From Achatina immaculata (lineage: Eukaryota > Mollusca > Gastropoda > Stylommatophora > Achatinidae): a stretch of DNA of 64,000 nt. The position numbers were made by a program, and so were the translations under genes. Below are positions 13,101 to 21,320 of the stretch, piece by piece (the stretch's first letter is position 1; every line of letters begins with the position of its first letter). A model generated the notes under the pieces. The model did not search any database, had not been told where the DNA came from, and worked only from the letters and a program-made list of their open reading frames with translations. The stretch is taken from NCBI GenBank assembly GCA_009760885.1, contig CM019718.1, positions 30,651,530-30,715,529 on the forward strand, written 5' to 3'.

Positions 13101-15283
13101 TACGCATACGCTTGGCCTGATGAATGAAGCTGCTTCTTTTAAGCCGTCCTAATGCCAAGTTATTGAATCTCTCCTTCAGGGGATGGCTTACAGAGCTAAG
13201 GAATTTTTCTCCCATGGTCATGACCTTTGTGTCTCTACGTTCCTTTAGCGGTTGAACACCAACTATTTTCTGCATTTCTACTATTGGTGTGGACCTCATG
13301 GCACCTGTGATAATCCGTAGTGACTGATTTTGAACCTTGTCTAGATTATGCAGCATAGTGTTTGATGCTGTGCACCAAGATGTTGAGCCATATTCTAAAT
13401 GTGGTAGAATACTTTGCTGATATACATTCTTGAGGATTCTTTCACTAGCTCCCCATGTAGTCCCACTCAATTTTCTTAATATGGCTAGTTTTCTTCTGGC
13501 TTTTGCTTCTGCACTGTTGATGTGTTGCTTCCAAGTCAGTTTTGAGTCAAGAGTCACTCCTAAGTAAGTGGGTTGGTTGTCCATCCTTAAGGGTATTTCA
13601 TTTACAAAGATCTTACCTGCTTTCTGTTTAGATGAGAGGGTGAACAGAGTGGTGCTTGATTTCTCTGTGTTGATACTTACACACCATTTGTTTGTCCATG
13701 ATGTCAAGATGTCTGCTGCTCTTTGGAGTCTCTGTGTAGCAACTGTCGCATATTCATCTGTACACCACATGACCAGATCATCTGCATACAGTGCTGCTTT
13801 GATTCCATAGGGAAGTTCCTTGACCAGGTCATTAATGAATACAAGGAATAGTGTAGGCGAAAGGACTCCTCCTTGTGGTACACCGTGTCGCAGAAGTACT
13901 TTCTGGCTTTTGTGTCCATCCATTACTACTCTAGCTCTTCTATTGTGTAAATAGGACTTTACCCAGTTGTACAGTCTTCCATTCACATTGCAGTTTCTTA
14001 GTTTCCACAACAGACATTTTTTCCATACTTTATCAAAGGCTTTCTTCAGGTCTATCCACGCTGCTAGTACAAGGTTTTTCTCTTGGAATGCATCCTCAAT
14101 CTCTTGAGAGAGATAGGTCACTTGATCTTCCGTACTGTAGTACTGCCTAAATCCTGCTTGTTGTGGAACGAGAAGGTTTTCACTTTCTAGGTACAGTATT
14201 CTCTCTCTTACACGTGAAAGATCCATCGAGTCAGCAGTTCCCAACCTTTTTTTTTTTTTTTTTTTGCAGAACCCTAAGTCAGCAAATGTACACTACCTGT
14301 GACCTAGTTGCATGTGGAGCTATAATAGGCCAGGTCATATGGGAAGTGTAGGCCCCATTTCAAGCTTCTCTTTAAGTATTTTTATAATATATATGGAACA
14401 TAAGTTGATTTCAATTATCTGGATTTATTTATCTATATTTTATCTGTACAAATATTTTTATGACATATTTTATACTAAAGGGTCCCCCCCTTGACTCTAC
14501 AATAATAATATTCTTTACCAAATGGTCCCCTTTCAGAAGGAGTGGGCTTTCTCAAAATCGTTAAGCCCATACGAACTGGCCCTGTTACCCTTCCTCCTCC
14601 CGGGACTCTACAATACCAATATTCTTTACCAAAGGGTCCCCTTTCAGAAGGAGTGGGCATTCTAAAAATCATTAACCCCATACGAACTGGTCAAGTTACC
14701 CCCCCCCCCCGACTCTACAATACCAATATTCTTTACCAAAGGGTCCCCTTTCAGAAGGAGTGGGCTTTCTCAAAATCGTTAACCCCATACGAAATGGTCC
14801 AGTTACCCCCCCCCCGACTCTACAATACCAATATTCTTTACCAAAGGGTCACCTTTCATTAGAAAGAGTAGGGTTTCTCAAAATCGTTAAGCCCATATGA
14901 ATTGACCCAGCCCAATCCAGCTCTGGCCTGCCGCCACTCATGAAGAAAATGTAAAAAGTTAAAATATTTCATATCTTCTTGTGACCCTACCCTAGACCCC
15001 GCCTGACCGTACTTTCGGTCGGTATCTGCGGCTAGAAACTACTGCATGACTAAGTAGTGATATGAGGCGTTAGTTAAACCAGCACGTGGATAACCCATCC
15101 AATGCTTTCGTTTAATCATTATAATGTTTTACAAACTTGCCCATACCCTGTTCGCAACTGTCGTCTTTCGTCTTCCAAAAACTCCTCAATGTCCTGAACA
15201 TCTGCGGCCCTCCACGATTTCTTTTTATTTTTGCCTAGTTTCTTATTCTTCGATAATTTTGGTCCTGTGTTTACGTCAGCCAT
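1016..15283 (-). CDS. NOP53: NOP53 (GLTSCR2) family ribosome biogenesis factor, seven exons, C-terminus outside window
   Basis: The exons join as 15283-15147, 7795-7722, 7231-7135, 3288-3104, 2865-2834, 1586-1491 and 1126-1016. They give 244 codons with all splice phases agreeing and GT-AG borders throughout. Family landmarks in order are a basic N-terminus, a W followed by the EEFLEDERRQ segment (about residues 24-42), the LFILDTG motif (about 57-63), a Lys/Arg/Gln-rich helix ending in DLW (about 115-163), and the GASVNPSYEDHQ motif (about 196-207) leading into a basic coiled coil. In other animals NOP53 is a nucleolar protein that brings the exosome-associated helicase MTR4 to pre-60S particles for ITS2 processing. 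That role is taken from the family and is not visible here. The expected C-terminal basic region is missing because the window ends. A short linker between DLW and the PPKNYHKK segment looks shorter than usual, so one small exon may have been missed between 1587 and 2833. Introns are swollen by LINE and NAE1 insertions. Confidence 0.85.
1491..1586 (-). CDS. NOP53: NOP53 exon 6 (residues 176-207)
   Basis: This exon holds the family signature GASVNPSYEDHQ. It has 32 codons, phase 0 at both ends, a TTCTCAG acceptor and a CAG/GTATGT donor. Confidence 0.9.
1896..2016 (-). mobile_element. LINE-C 3'-end fragment
   Basis: This is the same sequence as the 3' ends at 23692, 34028, 39937 and 63832. On the complement it ends in GGCACGGGAAGGATATAAG after a short run encoding a conserved [11 protein letters not shown] segment. 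Confidence 0.7.
2290..2660. repeat. 37-bp minisatellite, about 10 units
   Basis: Units begin at about 2292, 2329, 2366, 2403, 2440, 2477, 2514, 2551, 2589 and 2626, each starting CTGTCCCAGATAC or a near variant. It lies in a NOP53 intron. Confidence 0.95.
2834..2865 (-). CDS. NOP53: NOP53 exon 5, 32-nt microexon (residues 165-175)
   Basis: This tiny exon encodes DDDSTRKTAFK. It has an ATTCCAG acceptor and an AAG/GTATCG donor. Phase 1 entry fits the single G left by exon 4, and it exits in phase 0 into exon 6. It is less certain than its neighbours because of its size. Confidence 0.65.
3104..3288 (-). CDS. NOP53: NOP53 exon 4 (residues 103-164)
   Basis: This exon encodes the basic helix region ending in QLPVVDGDLW, which matches the family's DLW landmark. 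The acceptor is ACTGTAG. The entry phase takes the two bases left by exon 3, and the donor is ACAG/GTGTGC. Confidence 0.85.
3341..4868 (+). mobile_element. NAE1 copy A, full length, with 15-bp target-site duplication
   Basis: The non-coding element spans 3356-4853. It is bounded by identical 15-bp repeats ATTAAACAGTTACAG at 3341-3355 and 4854-4868. It begins with a CTAAGGACTGCAAACGCG head. It then has three 107-bp units, each with a CTCTAGAG or near-palindrome (about 3925, 4032, 4139), and three 89-bp hairpin units (about 4341, 4429, 4518). Next comes a tail rich in GTGGTCC/GGACCAC inverted repeats, and finally GAAGTGAACGAAGAAGAAG. The tail block is partly duplicated. There is no long ORF. 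It lies in NOP53 intron 3. Confidence 0.9.
4869..5755. other. NOP53 intron 3, no recognised feature
   Basis: This is low-complexity-poor AT-rich DNA with only short chance ORFs. I recognise no repeat or gene in it. Confidence 0.5.
5756..6531 (-). mobile_element. NAE1 copy B, 5'-truncated, antisense
   Basis: The insert spans 5767-6520 with 11-bp flanks ACACTTGTTAC and ACACTTATTAC (one mismatch) at 5756-5766 and 6521-6531. It opens with the CTTCTTCTTCTTCG tail and carries one hairpin unit and two 107-bp units. It ends in the CTCCCGGTCAATG-type 5' region, so it is shorter than copy A from the 5' side and also internally deleted. Confidence 0.85.
6532..7134. other. NOP53 intron 3, no recognised feature
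   Basis: The region is AT-rich. A plus-strand open frame at 6744-7187 has biased low-complexity composition, matches no family I know, and overlaps NOP53 exon 3 on the other strand. Confidence 0.5.
7135..7231 (-). CDS. NOP53: NOP53 exon 3 (residues 71-102)
   Basis: This exon encodes GEDPKRSKESW followed by KPLVCYSLLRPDP, matching the family's KPLR-type segment. The acceptor is CTCCTTCAG and the donor is CGCGT/GTAAGTG, in phase 2. Confidence 0.8.
7250..7610 (-). mobile_element. I-superfamily LINE relic, C-terminal domain
   Basis: The complement encodes a decayed version of the domain that follows RNase H in the LINE at 44682-46670. It has the order TNFKLQTGDCRPQAHLHKLK, then CQNGFQTPRHILQ. 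No tail was identified. It lies in NOP53 intron 2. Confidence 0.6.
7722..7795 (-). CDS. NOP53: NOP53 exon 2 (residues 46-70)
   Basis: This exon encodes GGLVAEKTNESLFILDTGTK, the conserved segment with the DTG landmark. The acceptor is TTCTTAG and the donor is CAAG/GTGAGT. Its phases agree with exons 1 and 3. Confidence 0.9.
8531..10204 (+). CDS. RTE-like LINE reverse transcriptase ORF, open but incomplete
   Basis: The open frame of about 557 codons carries the RT palm motifs. These include NGKSPGCDEI (fingers), FIDYSKAFDCV (motif A with the first Asp), QGCILSPYLFNLY (motif B) and IRYADDTVLL (motif C with the catalytic Asp pair). They are followed by a thumb and C-terminal region ending around GWLVKRI. 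After that the frame is lost relative to other copies because of a small deletion. The open frame extends upstream to 8399, but that part is antisense old LINE and not part of the protein. No endonuclease domain is present, so this copy is not autonomous. The clade assignment (RTE-like) rests on motif style only. Confidence 0.8.
   Translation: MKTQWKVTNNNKEKYKTLTKEVRRNIRKDKKQYIQDCCERIEEHQKCGRDSEMFKEMKTLTRNVTPNVNVICDEMGNTLTETEEILERWKEYCKGMYETTDCGNRNQQCELLLEEKEPEPTIEEVLWAIKNLKNGKSPGCDEITAEFIKAGRKECATIYHALCKKIWHSGIWPKEWKRTVFIPLPKKGNLKLCTNYRTVALISHASKILLKIIMGKLRKKIEEEVNMVQAGFRQGRGSRDHIFNLRLIIEKCREFNVNLYLSFIDYSKAFDCVQHQKLWEIMEKMGFPTHLIQLTSLLYLDQQAAVRINGETTTWFDIKQGVHQGCILSPYLFNLYTENIMRNVREAVDKEYYDAITIGGYEIPEIRYADDTVLLSTTQKGMEKLIMSVRKNSEEQNLYLNAKKTKLMTTDKTNKAAEIHINEEKLEEVEGFEYLGSLLTNNGDTMREIKRRTSIALQKVKQIKNLWRGADRTTKIRFLRSCIFPIATYARETWTLNKTAEKHINAFECKCYRRVLQISWTQKRTHISILQELNIEEGWLVKRINLNILGTLNVMII
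10220..11726 (+). mobile_element. NAE1 copy C, full length, inside the RTE LINE
   Basis: The element spans 10231-11715, starting GGTTCTAAGGACTGC and ending in a (GAA)n tail. It is flanked by AAGGATACATA at 10220-10230 and 11716-11726. It has the same layout as copy A, to which it is very similar along its length. It splits the RTE ORF's 3' region, so it is the youngest layer of this nest. Confidence 0.9.
12101..14204 (-). mobile_element. I-superfamily LINE copy 1, 5'-truncated
   Basis: The insert spans about 12111-14194, tail CTTCTTCTTCTTCGTTCGC first. The flanks AGTATTCTCT at 12101-12110 and 14195-14204 are identical. The 5' end is truncated inside the RT. It lies in NOP53 intron 1. Protein-level comparison with copy 2 shows only a handful of differences over about 600 residues, so both are recent. 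Confidence 0.85.
12235..14194 (-). CDS. LINE ORF2 fragment: reverse transcriptase and RNase H
   Basis: The long uninterrupted frame holds RT motif A ([13 protein letters not shown]), motif B ([15 protein letters not shown]) and motif C ([10 protein letters not shown]). It then has an RNase H domain with VYTDGSAH (first Asp), the DAEVRAI Glu, [11 protein letters not shown] (Asp) and [18 protein letters not shown] (His and last Asp). After that comes a C-terminal region with a [17 protein letters not shown] motif. A TGG-to-TAG change ends it at ETLRNNY, about 34 residues earlier than the copy at 44759-46630. The nominal start Met lies upstream of the inferred insertion boundary, so the true N-terminus is missing. 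Confidence 0.85.
14230..14300 (+). mobile_element. Possible hAT-type terminal fragment
   Basis: CAGCAGTTCCCAACC followed by a T-run and GCAGAACCC resembles the termini of hAT elements. No matching second end was found nearby. Confidence 0.35.
14466..14900. repeat. 105-111-bp tandem repeat with C-runs, about four units
   Basis: Units carry TTCTTTACCAAAGGGTCCCC at about 14511, 14622, 14729 and 14834. Each is followed by a GGAGTGGGC(T/A)TTCT block and a C-run of varying length. It lies in NOP53 intron 1, close to exon 1. Confidence 0.9.
15147..15283 (-). CDS. NOP53: NOP53 exon 1 (residues 1-45 plus two bases)
   Basis: The start is MADVNTGPKLSKNKK, then a basic stretch, KKKSWRAADVQDIEEFLEDE and RRQLRTG. 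The ATG lies in AAAGATGGCTGACG, a good initiation context. The donor is ACAGG/GTATGG in phase 2, which fits exon 2. Confidence 0.85.
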
Positions 15284-15290
15284 CTTTGCA
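15275..15290 (-). promoter_or_regulatory. YY1-like motif over the NOP53 start codon
   Basis: On the minus strand the start codon lies in AAGATGGCTGA, which resembles the animal YY1 core (AAGATGGCGGC). In many housekeeping genes this sits at the 5' end of the transcript. Motif match only. Confidence 0.4.
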
Positions 15291-15330
15291 TATAAAATTA
15301 AGGAAGGGATGTAGAAAACGAAATACAGAC

Positions 15331-15744
15331 ACAATCATCATTCATTTTGCACGTTCCTTGTGGAACTTTGCCTCCCAAACAGCACTCCTGTAGGCCTCTC
15401 GGTTGTGAACAAGATGGCCTGCTGCTGATGCATCCATTTGCAGATCCTCAACGATGTTTTGCAGCCATCTTCGCCTTAGTCTTCCTCTCTTTCTTTTTTC
15501 CCATTATGTACCCCTCCAATAGATCTTCTCTAGACTATCATGACGTTTAATGTGTCCAAAATATGTAAGTTTTCTCTCCCTAATCCTCTTCACTAGTCAG
15601 CTTTTTTTCAATATTAAGTTCTTGTAGTATAGATATATTTGTTCTTTTTTGTGTCCATGATATCTGAAGAACTCTCTTGTAGCATTTACATTCGAAGGCA
15701 TGTATGTGTTTCTCGGCTGTTTTGTTAAGTGTCCACAATCATCA
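15331..15744 (-). mobile_element. RTE-like LINE, 392-bp 3' fragment, just upstream of NOP53
   Basis: The insert spans 15342-15733 with identical 11-bp flanks CACAATCATCA at 15331-15341 and 15734-15744. It is 5'-truncated. Its near edge is about 58 bp from the NOP53 start codon. Confidence 0.9.
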
Positions 15745-16115
15745 CGTGCGTAAAATAAAAATTACGACCGTTTTTATTTGTAACACCTGTTTCCGCTACA
15801 TGTAATTAAACTCTGACATTAATAAGTTTTTTGACTTATATATTTATAGATAATTGGGGGGGGGGGGGGATAGTAGCTTTTAGAAAAGATCCACGGTTAA
15901 CAAAAATGATGGATGTGCTTTATCTTGGAACGAAACGAAAGTCATTTCTTTCAATATATGCAGTCTTCAAAAGCAACATTAGAAGTGAAAGGATATAAAA
16001 GGAAAACAAATAATTTTTAAAGGGGTACTTTTAAATTAAAATACTAAATATTTAAAGATAACTTGGGGAACTTGTTGCAGACGTTTTACGTTGCATGTCG
16101 GAAGATATGGCAGAG
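15745..16115. other. Intergenic, no recognised gene; G-run near 15857
   Basis: AT-rich sequence with an 11-12 base G-run. If NOP53 transcription starts beyond the LINE insertion, the promoter would be here, but I see no clear promoter motif. Confidence 0.4.
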
Positions 16116-16366
16116 CTTCTTCTTCTTCGTTCACTTCTACCACCAAAAACCGCACTGTGAACCTACTGAATTCACGCCTGTGGTCCTCGTTAGGTCCCGT
16201 GGTCCACTGTGTGGTCCAAAATAGACCACACGAGATCCACGAGAGGACCACAAGGGGTTCAGAGTATCACAGTGCTTTAGCCCGTATTCTTGGTGGGTCT
16301 CGGAAGCGGGATTGCGTGACACCGTGGTTTTCATTGCACCAGTTTAGTCTAGGGTTGGACTTTCTC
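16116..16366 (-). mobile_element. NAE1 copy D, short 5'-truncated, antisense
   Basis: This copy consists of only the last ~250 bases of NAE1: the (CTT)n tail, the GGACCAC inverted-repeat region, and the GAAAACCACGGTGTC block. It ends inside the third hairpin unit at GGACTTTCTCA. No convincing target duplication was found. Confidence 0.8.
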
Positions 16367-16629
16367 ATGCCAGCTGATAAGTGGAGAAATGTAGGAGACG
16401 GAAAGATGAAGTCAGTAAACTATCTGCTGCATCAGTTTGTGTCAGTGACTATATTTTCCTAATTAGTCACTTCGTTACTACTATGAATCAGCCTATTTTC
16501 TATCATGTCTGTGTCGATTATAATTTCTGGAGATACGCGTTTGTGATTCTGCTGCTCTATTCTGCAAAATTTTCTTTTGTTTCCATTAAGTTGCCTTCTA
16601 TTTCCCGTGCCACCTGATTAGTTCATTCA
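16367..16629. other. Intergenic, nothing recognised
   Basis: AT-rich, no recognisable feature. Confidence 0.4.
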
Positions 16630-16915
16630 GATATTTTTCTCTTGATTTATTATTTACCCTTTCCTTTCTTTCCTTCTCGTCTTCTTCATCCCTATCTGGG
16701 GCATGGACTATCAACAAGGGCTCTCCATTTATTTATATCCTGGGCTGTTTCTTCTATCCGTCTCCAGGATGTAATCCACTCGCTCTCCGGGTGTTTATTA
16801 ATTTGTTTCCTCTTGCCGAGTTTTTGTTGACATTTTCGTAGCTGAAGTTTTTTTTTAAAAACAGAATCGGGTAGCTGGTAGTATGTCCAATTCTTCCTCA
16901 TTCTCATTCGGGATT
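16630..16915 (-). mobile_element. LINE 3'-end relic (different family)
   Basis: The complement encodes WRRIEETAQDINKWRALVDS followed by PCPR. This pattern is typical of the extreme C-terminus of many LINE ORFs (an AQDR-x-x-W-R-x-L-V-like run). The frame upstream has decayed. Confidence 0.55.
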
Positions 16916-17334
16916 GGGACTAGTCATAGCGGAATTCTTTACCCAGTTGTCCAGTATTTTCTTTATCAAGGTCTTTCTGGCTCCCTTCTCATTTATTTTA
17001 CTGTTGTGATACCTTCAATAATTGTATAGATGTTGTTTGGTATCCTTCTGATAGCTATTCATTAACTTTTTTCTTCTTTTTTTTTTGTTTACTCCATGCA
17101 TTCATGTCAGTTGGTCATTTCATGTACAGTGGGTTTTCAGCATTCTTCAGAAAACTATCTCAGACGCATCTAGTGATTTGTTCCTGTTTCAACCAAGATG
17201 GAGTCATACACACATAAGATTAACTTTTGTATGAGAATCTGGCTTTCCCATATCACACTGGCAGTCAGTCATTTTCTGGTATACCCCTGCAGATTCTCCT
17301 TTGTCACAGACAAGCATTCTTTCTCTTCACCGGG

Positions 17335-17650
17335 AGTGAAGACGCTGTCTGAAGAAGTAATCAGCGACCCATAGTTGATATGCCAGCGTCAGGGTTAGCG
17401 AACCATAGCTGACCAAGACCCTGCCCCACCTCTTCGTGGTACCCTCAGTAACAGGCCTAGCCTGGCTAACGGGGCAGGGATCGCCAATGTCCCCATGGTG
17501 ATGGAGTCTGCTAAAGAAGCATTGCACATCCCCTGGATTTTAGCTGTACTCCGGGACTGAAAAAGTAGTCGCCATAACCCCCCTCCCACGCCAAAACGAT
17601 GCTGTGCCTCAACATCTCTACAGCATCGGCTGCAAAGAACAACATCTGGC
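17335..17650 (+). repeat. Dispersed repeat D, copy 1
   Basis: This shares ordered blocks (CCATAGCTGACCAAGACCCTG, then GGTGATGGAGTCTGCTAAAG, then CAGCATCGGCTGCAAAG) with the inverted copy at 33705-34000 and shorter pieces elsewhere. Non-coding, family unknown. Confidence 0.55.
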
Positions 17651-18240
17651 AGTTACAGGGAGTTCGTACAAGTACAAGTTCTCTTCACCCAGTAGATCAA
17701 GAAAGAACAAAACATAGTGGAAAGGTGACATAATGACAGTTAGGTAAGATTTGAACATGTTTTTGTCCGAGCCTCATTGAACCTTTCTGGTTTTGAAAAC
17801 TGAAGTTGTCATATAAAGAAGAATCTTATAAACAGCAGACTACGACCTAATCGGGAGAGAATCAAAGGTAACAATGAGAGAAAGCTGTATTTAAATTCTA
17901 AACATCAGTGTAGTATTTTGGTGCTAGTCTCCATCAGTTGACTGCATCGTACTAGTGCACTAGGATCTAATACTTTACTTGAAGAGTCCGTCGCACTAGC
18001 CATACATGGCCTACCATTTGTGAGACGGTCTTTATCTACACCCATTTAATATTTTAAGTTGAGGTTCTTTATAACCTGAATAGTCAAGATGGGGTCTTGA
18101 CGAGAGCATTGACATTCAGGATTTAAAATGTTAAAGAATGATTATAATAACATTCTGGGCTAATCCACAGTGCCCCCGATGTTCTCATTTTAAAGGAGGA
18201 TCTCAGTGCGAATGCATTTACCAAGGTGAGAACCCTTCAC
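17651..18240. other. Intergenic, nothing recognised
   Basis: I see no coding potential or known repeat here. Confidence 0.4.
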
Positions 18241-20235
18241 ACACTGCTGGCGAGATTCTTCATATGCCACGCGTGGAGTGAAACTCCTCCCGGCCAAGGA
18301 AGAAAATGCTGAAAACCTTCTTCTTCGTTCGCATTGTCTGTCTATACCTGCAGTCCTGTCTCTTGGATAAACTTCACTGGTTTTTTTGTGTAATTCATGT
18401 ATGGAACCGTAGAGCTTATCTTCTTTAGTGGTTTCACTGGGCCAGTAATTATTTCTCAGTGTTTCATAGTTGGTGCAGTTCTGGAGGATATGTTCCACAG
18501 TTTGGGGCACCTGGGCACATGTACATAGATTAGTAGTACCAACCTTAAATTTTGTATACACATGACTTCGGAGTCGGCTGTGTCCTGTTCGGAGACGGAA
18601 GATGGTGACTTGTTCCTTTCTGTTTAGCATGTGATAGTCATCATGTGGTGGTGTTTGTGGCTTCCTGTAGGTTTTTATCATGCTTTTCTTCTGATTATAG
18701 GTGACTGGTATGTCTGGTTGGTCAGATGGTCAGCTTTCTCATTTCCTGGTATCCCACAGTGGGAAGGAATCCATAGCAAAGTGACTCCATGTTGTAAGCC
18801 AACTTTTGACAAGGCATCCTTAAGGTCTGGTAGTTTGTTGCACTGAAGAGCTTCCAGTACTGATCTTGCATCTGTGAGAATTACTACAGGACATGTATCA
18901 ATTCTGGAGTCGGATAGTTTTTCAACTACAGCATTAATTGCCCTAACTTCTGCATCAAATTTGTTGCAGTATTTTCCAGTGGGTATGGAAATCTTGTCAG
19001 TGGTGTTGTTTGGATATTCAGTATGTGCTCCTGCCCCTCCATTCTTTATGGTATTGTGTGCAGATCCGTCTGTATACACGCGTATCCGGGTGTCACATTG
19101 ATATTTGTCATCTAGAACACTAAGTGTGGCTGTTGATCTTACAAGGCTGCTTTGCATCTCACCATTCTGCACACCTTTCACTTCAGTCTGAATAGTTATT
19201 TGTGTATAATCTGCTTCTTTCCATGGTGTATGCTCTGGTACAGATGATAATGGAGTGACTACAGTTGGAAGGTCAGGTATCAGGTTACACATACGCTTGG
19301 CCTGATGAATGAAGCTGCTTCTTTTAAGCCGTCCTAATGCCAAGTTATTGAATCTCTCCTCCAGGGGATGGTTTACAGAGCTAAGGAATTTCTCTCCCAT
19401 GGTCATGACCTTTGTGTCTCTACGATGCTGAAAATAAATTAGGGTTGCTGTGTGGCGCCGATGTGAAAAGATGATTTAAGGGATAAAGTGAAGCTTAATC
19501 GGTATGTCCAGTAGTATCGCGGCGATAGCTACTCATACCACGGCACCTCCGCTCTAGAGGTCGGTCACGTCCGATATACACCCATACTGGTGAAATATGC
19601 CTAAACCGGCTTACACCAGTGGTGGAACTTGATTGCTACGCATGTCACGGTACCTCTGCTCTAGAGGTCGGTCACGTCATAAACACGCCAATACTGGAAT
19701 AACGTGCCTAAACCCGCTCATCCCAGGGGTGGAAGTCACTAGTGGCGAGGATTCGTCCTCCTGGACAAAAGCTCCGTCCTGGTCACAACTGGGAAGGGTA
19801 GCGGCCACGACCACAAAATGCTGAAGTCGGAGACACTGGACCAGGGCAGTCTAGATAGGCAACCACCTCTCACACGGCGGGGATATATGCGTATCCTAAC
19901 CACGTTGAGGTTTTCCAGTGAGAAAGTCCAACTCTGGACTAGATGGGCAACCACCTCTCACTCGGCGGTGATACACGGGTATCTCAAAACACGTCGAGGT
20001 TTTCCGGTGAGAAAGTCCAGCTCTAGCCTGGGTGGGCTACCACCTCTCACCCAGCGGGGATATACTGATATCCAAAACACGTCGAGGTTTTCCGGTGAGG
20101 AAGTCCAACTCTAGATTAAACTGATGGAACGAAAACCACGGTGTCACGCAGACCCGCTTCTGAGACCCATCAAGAATACAAGCGCAAGCCCCTGCCATAC
20201 TTTGAACCTCTTGTGGTCCTCTCGGGGATCTCGTA
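18241..20235 (+). mobile_element. NAE1 copy E, split by a LINE and cut at its 3' end
   Basis: The 5' part (18241-18315) begins at ACACTGCTGGCGAG. It is interrupted by an antisense I-type LINE and resumes at 19425 with TGCTGAAAATAAATTAGGG. Two 107-bp units and three hairpin units follow. The copy stops at GGGGATCTCGT (20235), where antisense RTE sequence begins, so its GAA tail has been lost. Confidence 0.85.
18306..19434 (-). mobile_element. I-superfamily LINE copy 3, 5'-truncated, inside NAE1
   Basis: The insert spans 18316-19424 with identical flanks ATGCTGAAAA at 18306-18315 and 19425-19434. It encodes RNase H and the C-terminal domain. A deletion of roughly 29 bases within the region after GNEKADHL breaks the frame. 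Confidence 0.9.
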
Positions 20236-20995
20236 AGATATTCAAAACTCTCCACTTCTTTCAGTTTTTCCTCATTGATACATATATTAGCTGCCTTGTT
20301 TTGGCTGTCAGGTGTCGTCAATTTAGTTTTCTTCGCATTAAGATAGAGGTTTTGATCTTCACTATTCTTACGGACTGACATAATTAGTTTTTCCATTCCT
20401 TTTTGTGTTATGGACAGTAATACTGTGTTATCAGCATATCTAATCTCTGGTATTTCATAACCTCCAATTGTTATGGCATCGTAATATTCGTTGTCTACAT
20501 CTTCTCTAACATTCCTCATTATATTTTCAGTATACAAGTTAAATAAGTAAGGCGACAATATGTACCCCCAACGGACCCCTTGTATTATGTCAAACCAAAT
20601 TGTTGTTTCACCATTTATCCTTCACTTTCCCATTATTTCCCAAAATTTCTGGTGTTGTACACAATCAAATGCATTTGACTAGTCTATACAGGATAAATAT
20701 AGATTCACATTAAACTCTCTGCATTTCACTATTATTAATCTTATATTGAATATATGATCTCTTGATCCTCTTCCTTGTCTGAAACCAGCTTGGACTCTAT
20801 TTTCTTACGAAGTCTACCCATTGTGATTTTTAACAGAATTTTACTGGCACGACTAATCAGGGCAACAGTTCTGTAGTTTGTGCATAATTTCAGGTTACTC
20901 TTTTTTTTGGCAGTGGCATGAATATAGTTCTTTTCCATTCTTTTGGCCAAATACCCGAATGCCATATCCTTTTTTTTATATAGTGCATGATACAT
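20236..20995 (-). mobile_element. RTE-like LINE RT fragment upstream of the HNRNPUL1-type gene
   Basis: The complement encodes decayed RT including PYLFNLYTENIMRNV and RYADNTVLL (YADD changed to YADN). It is fused directly to truncated NAE1 on its 3' side and ends about 195 bp from the hnRNP start codon. Confidence 0.85.
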
Positions 20996-21087
20996 TTTAC
21001 TTATTAGTTCAAGTACGGTATTTCACATAGACATTGAATCGTTATCACTTCACAACTTTTTAAATTACCGCGTGTGCTTTCCTTTGT

Positions 21088-21100
21088 TAGCCATCTTGAA
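21088..21100 (+). promoter_or_regulatory. YY1-like motif upstream of the HNRNPUL1-type gene
   Basis: GCCATCTTG (complement CAAGATGGC) lies about 100 bp before the start codon in the short interval between the RTE fragment and the gene. Motif match only. Confidence 0.35.
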
Positions 21101-21190
21101 TTCATCATTTTCTGACGCCATACTAGTTGTGGCTGAAGTTTGTAATTATTTCCAGTAATTTTTTCGGAGTAAAACATTGCACATTGAGCA

Positions 21191-21320
21191 ATGAGCGACG
21201 TAGACCCAGATAAATTAAAAGTTGCAGAGTTAAGAGATGAACTGAAAAACAGAGGTTTGGATACGAAAGGCAACAAGGCTGCACTGGTGTCAAGACTGAA
21301 AGAAGCAATGGAGATTACCG
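21191..21320 (+). CDS. HNRNPUL1: HNRNPUL1-type exon 1: SAP motif (residues 1-43)
   Basis: The start is [20 protein letters not shown], followed by the [16 protein letters not shown] half of the SAP helix pair. The donor is ACCG/GTATGA in phase 1. Confidence 0.95.

Noticed and set aside
16116..16366. Target-site duplication for NAE1 copy D
   Set aside because: ATGGCAGAGCT and ATGCCAGCTGA look similar but need gaps and mismatches. Not convincing.
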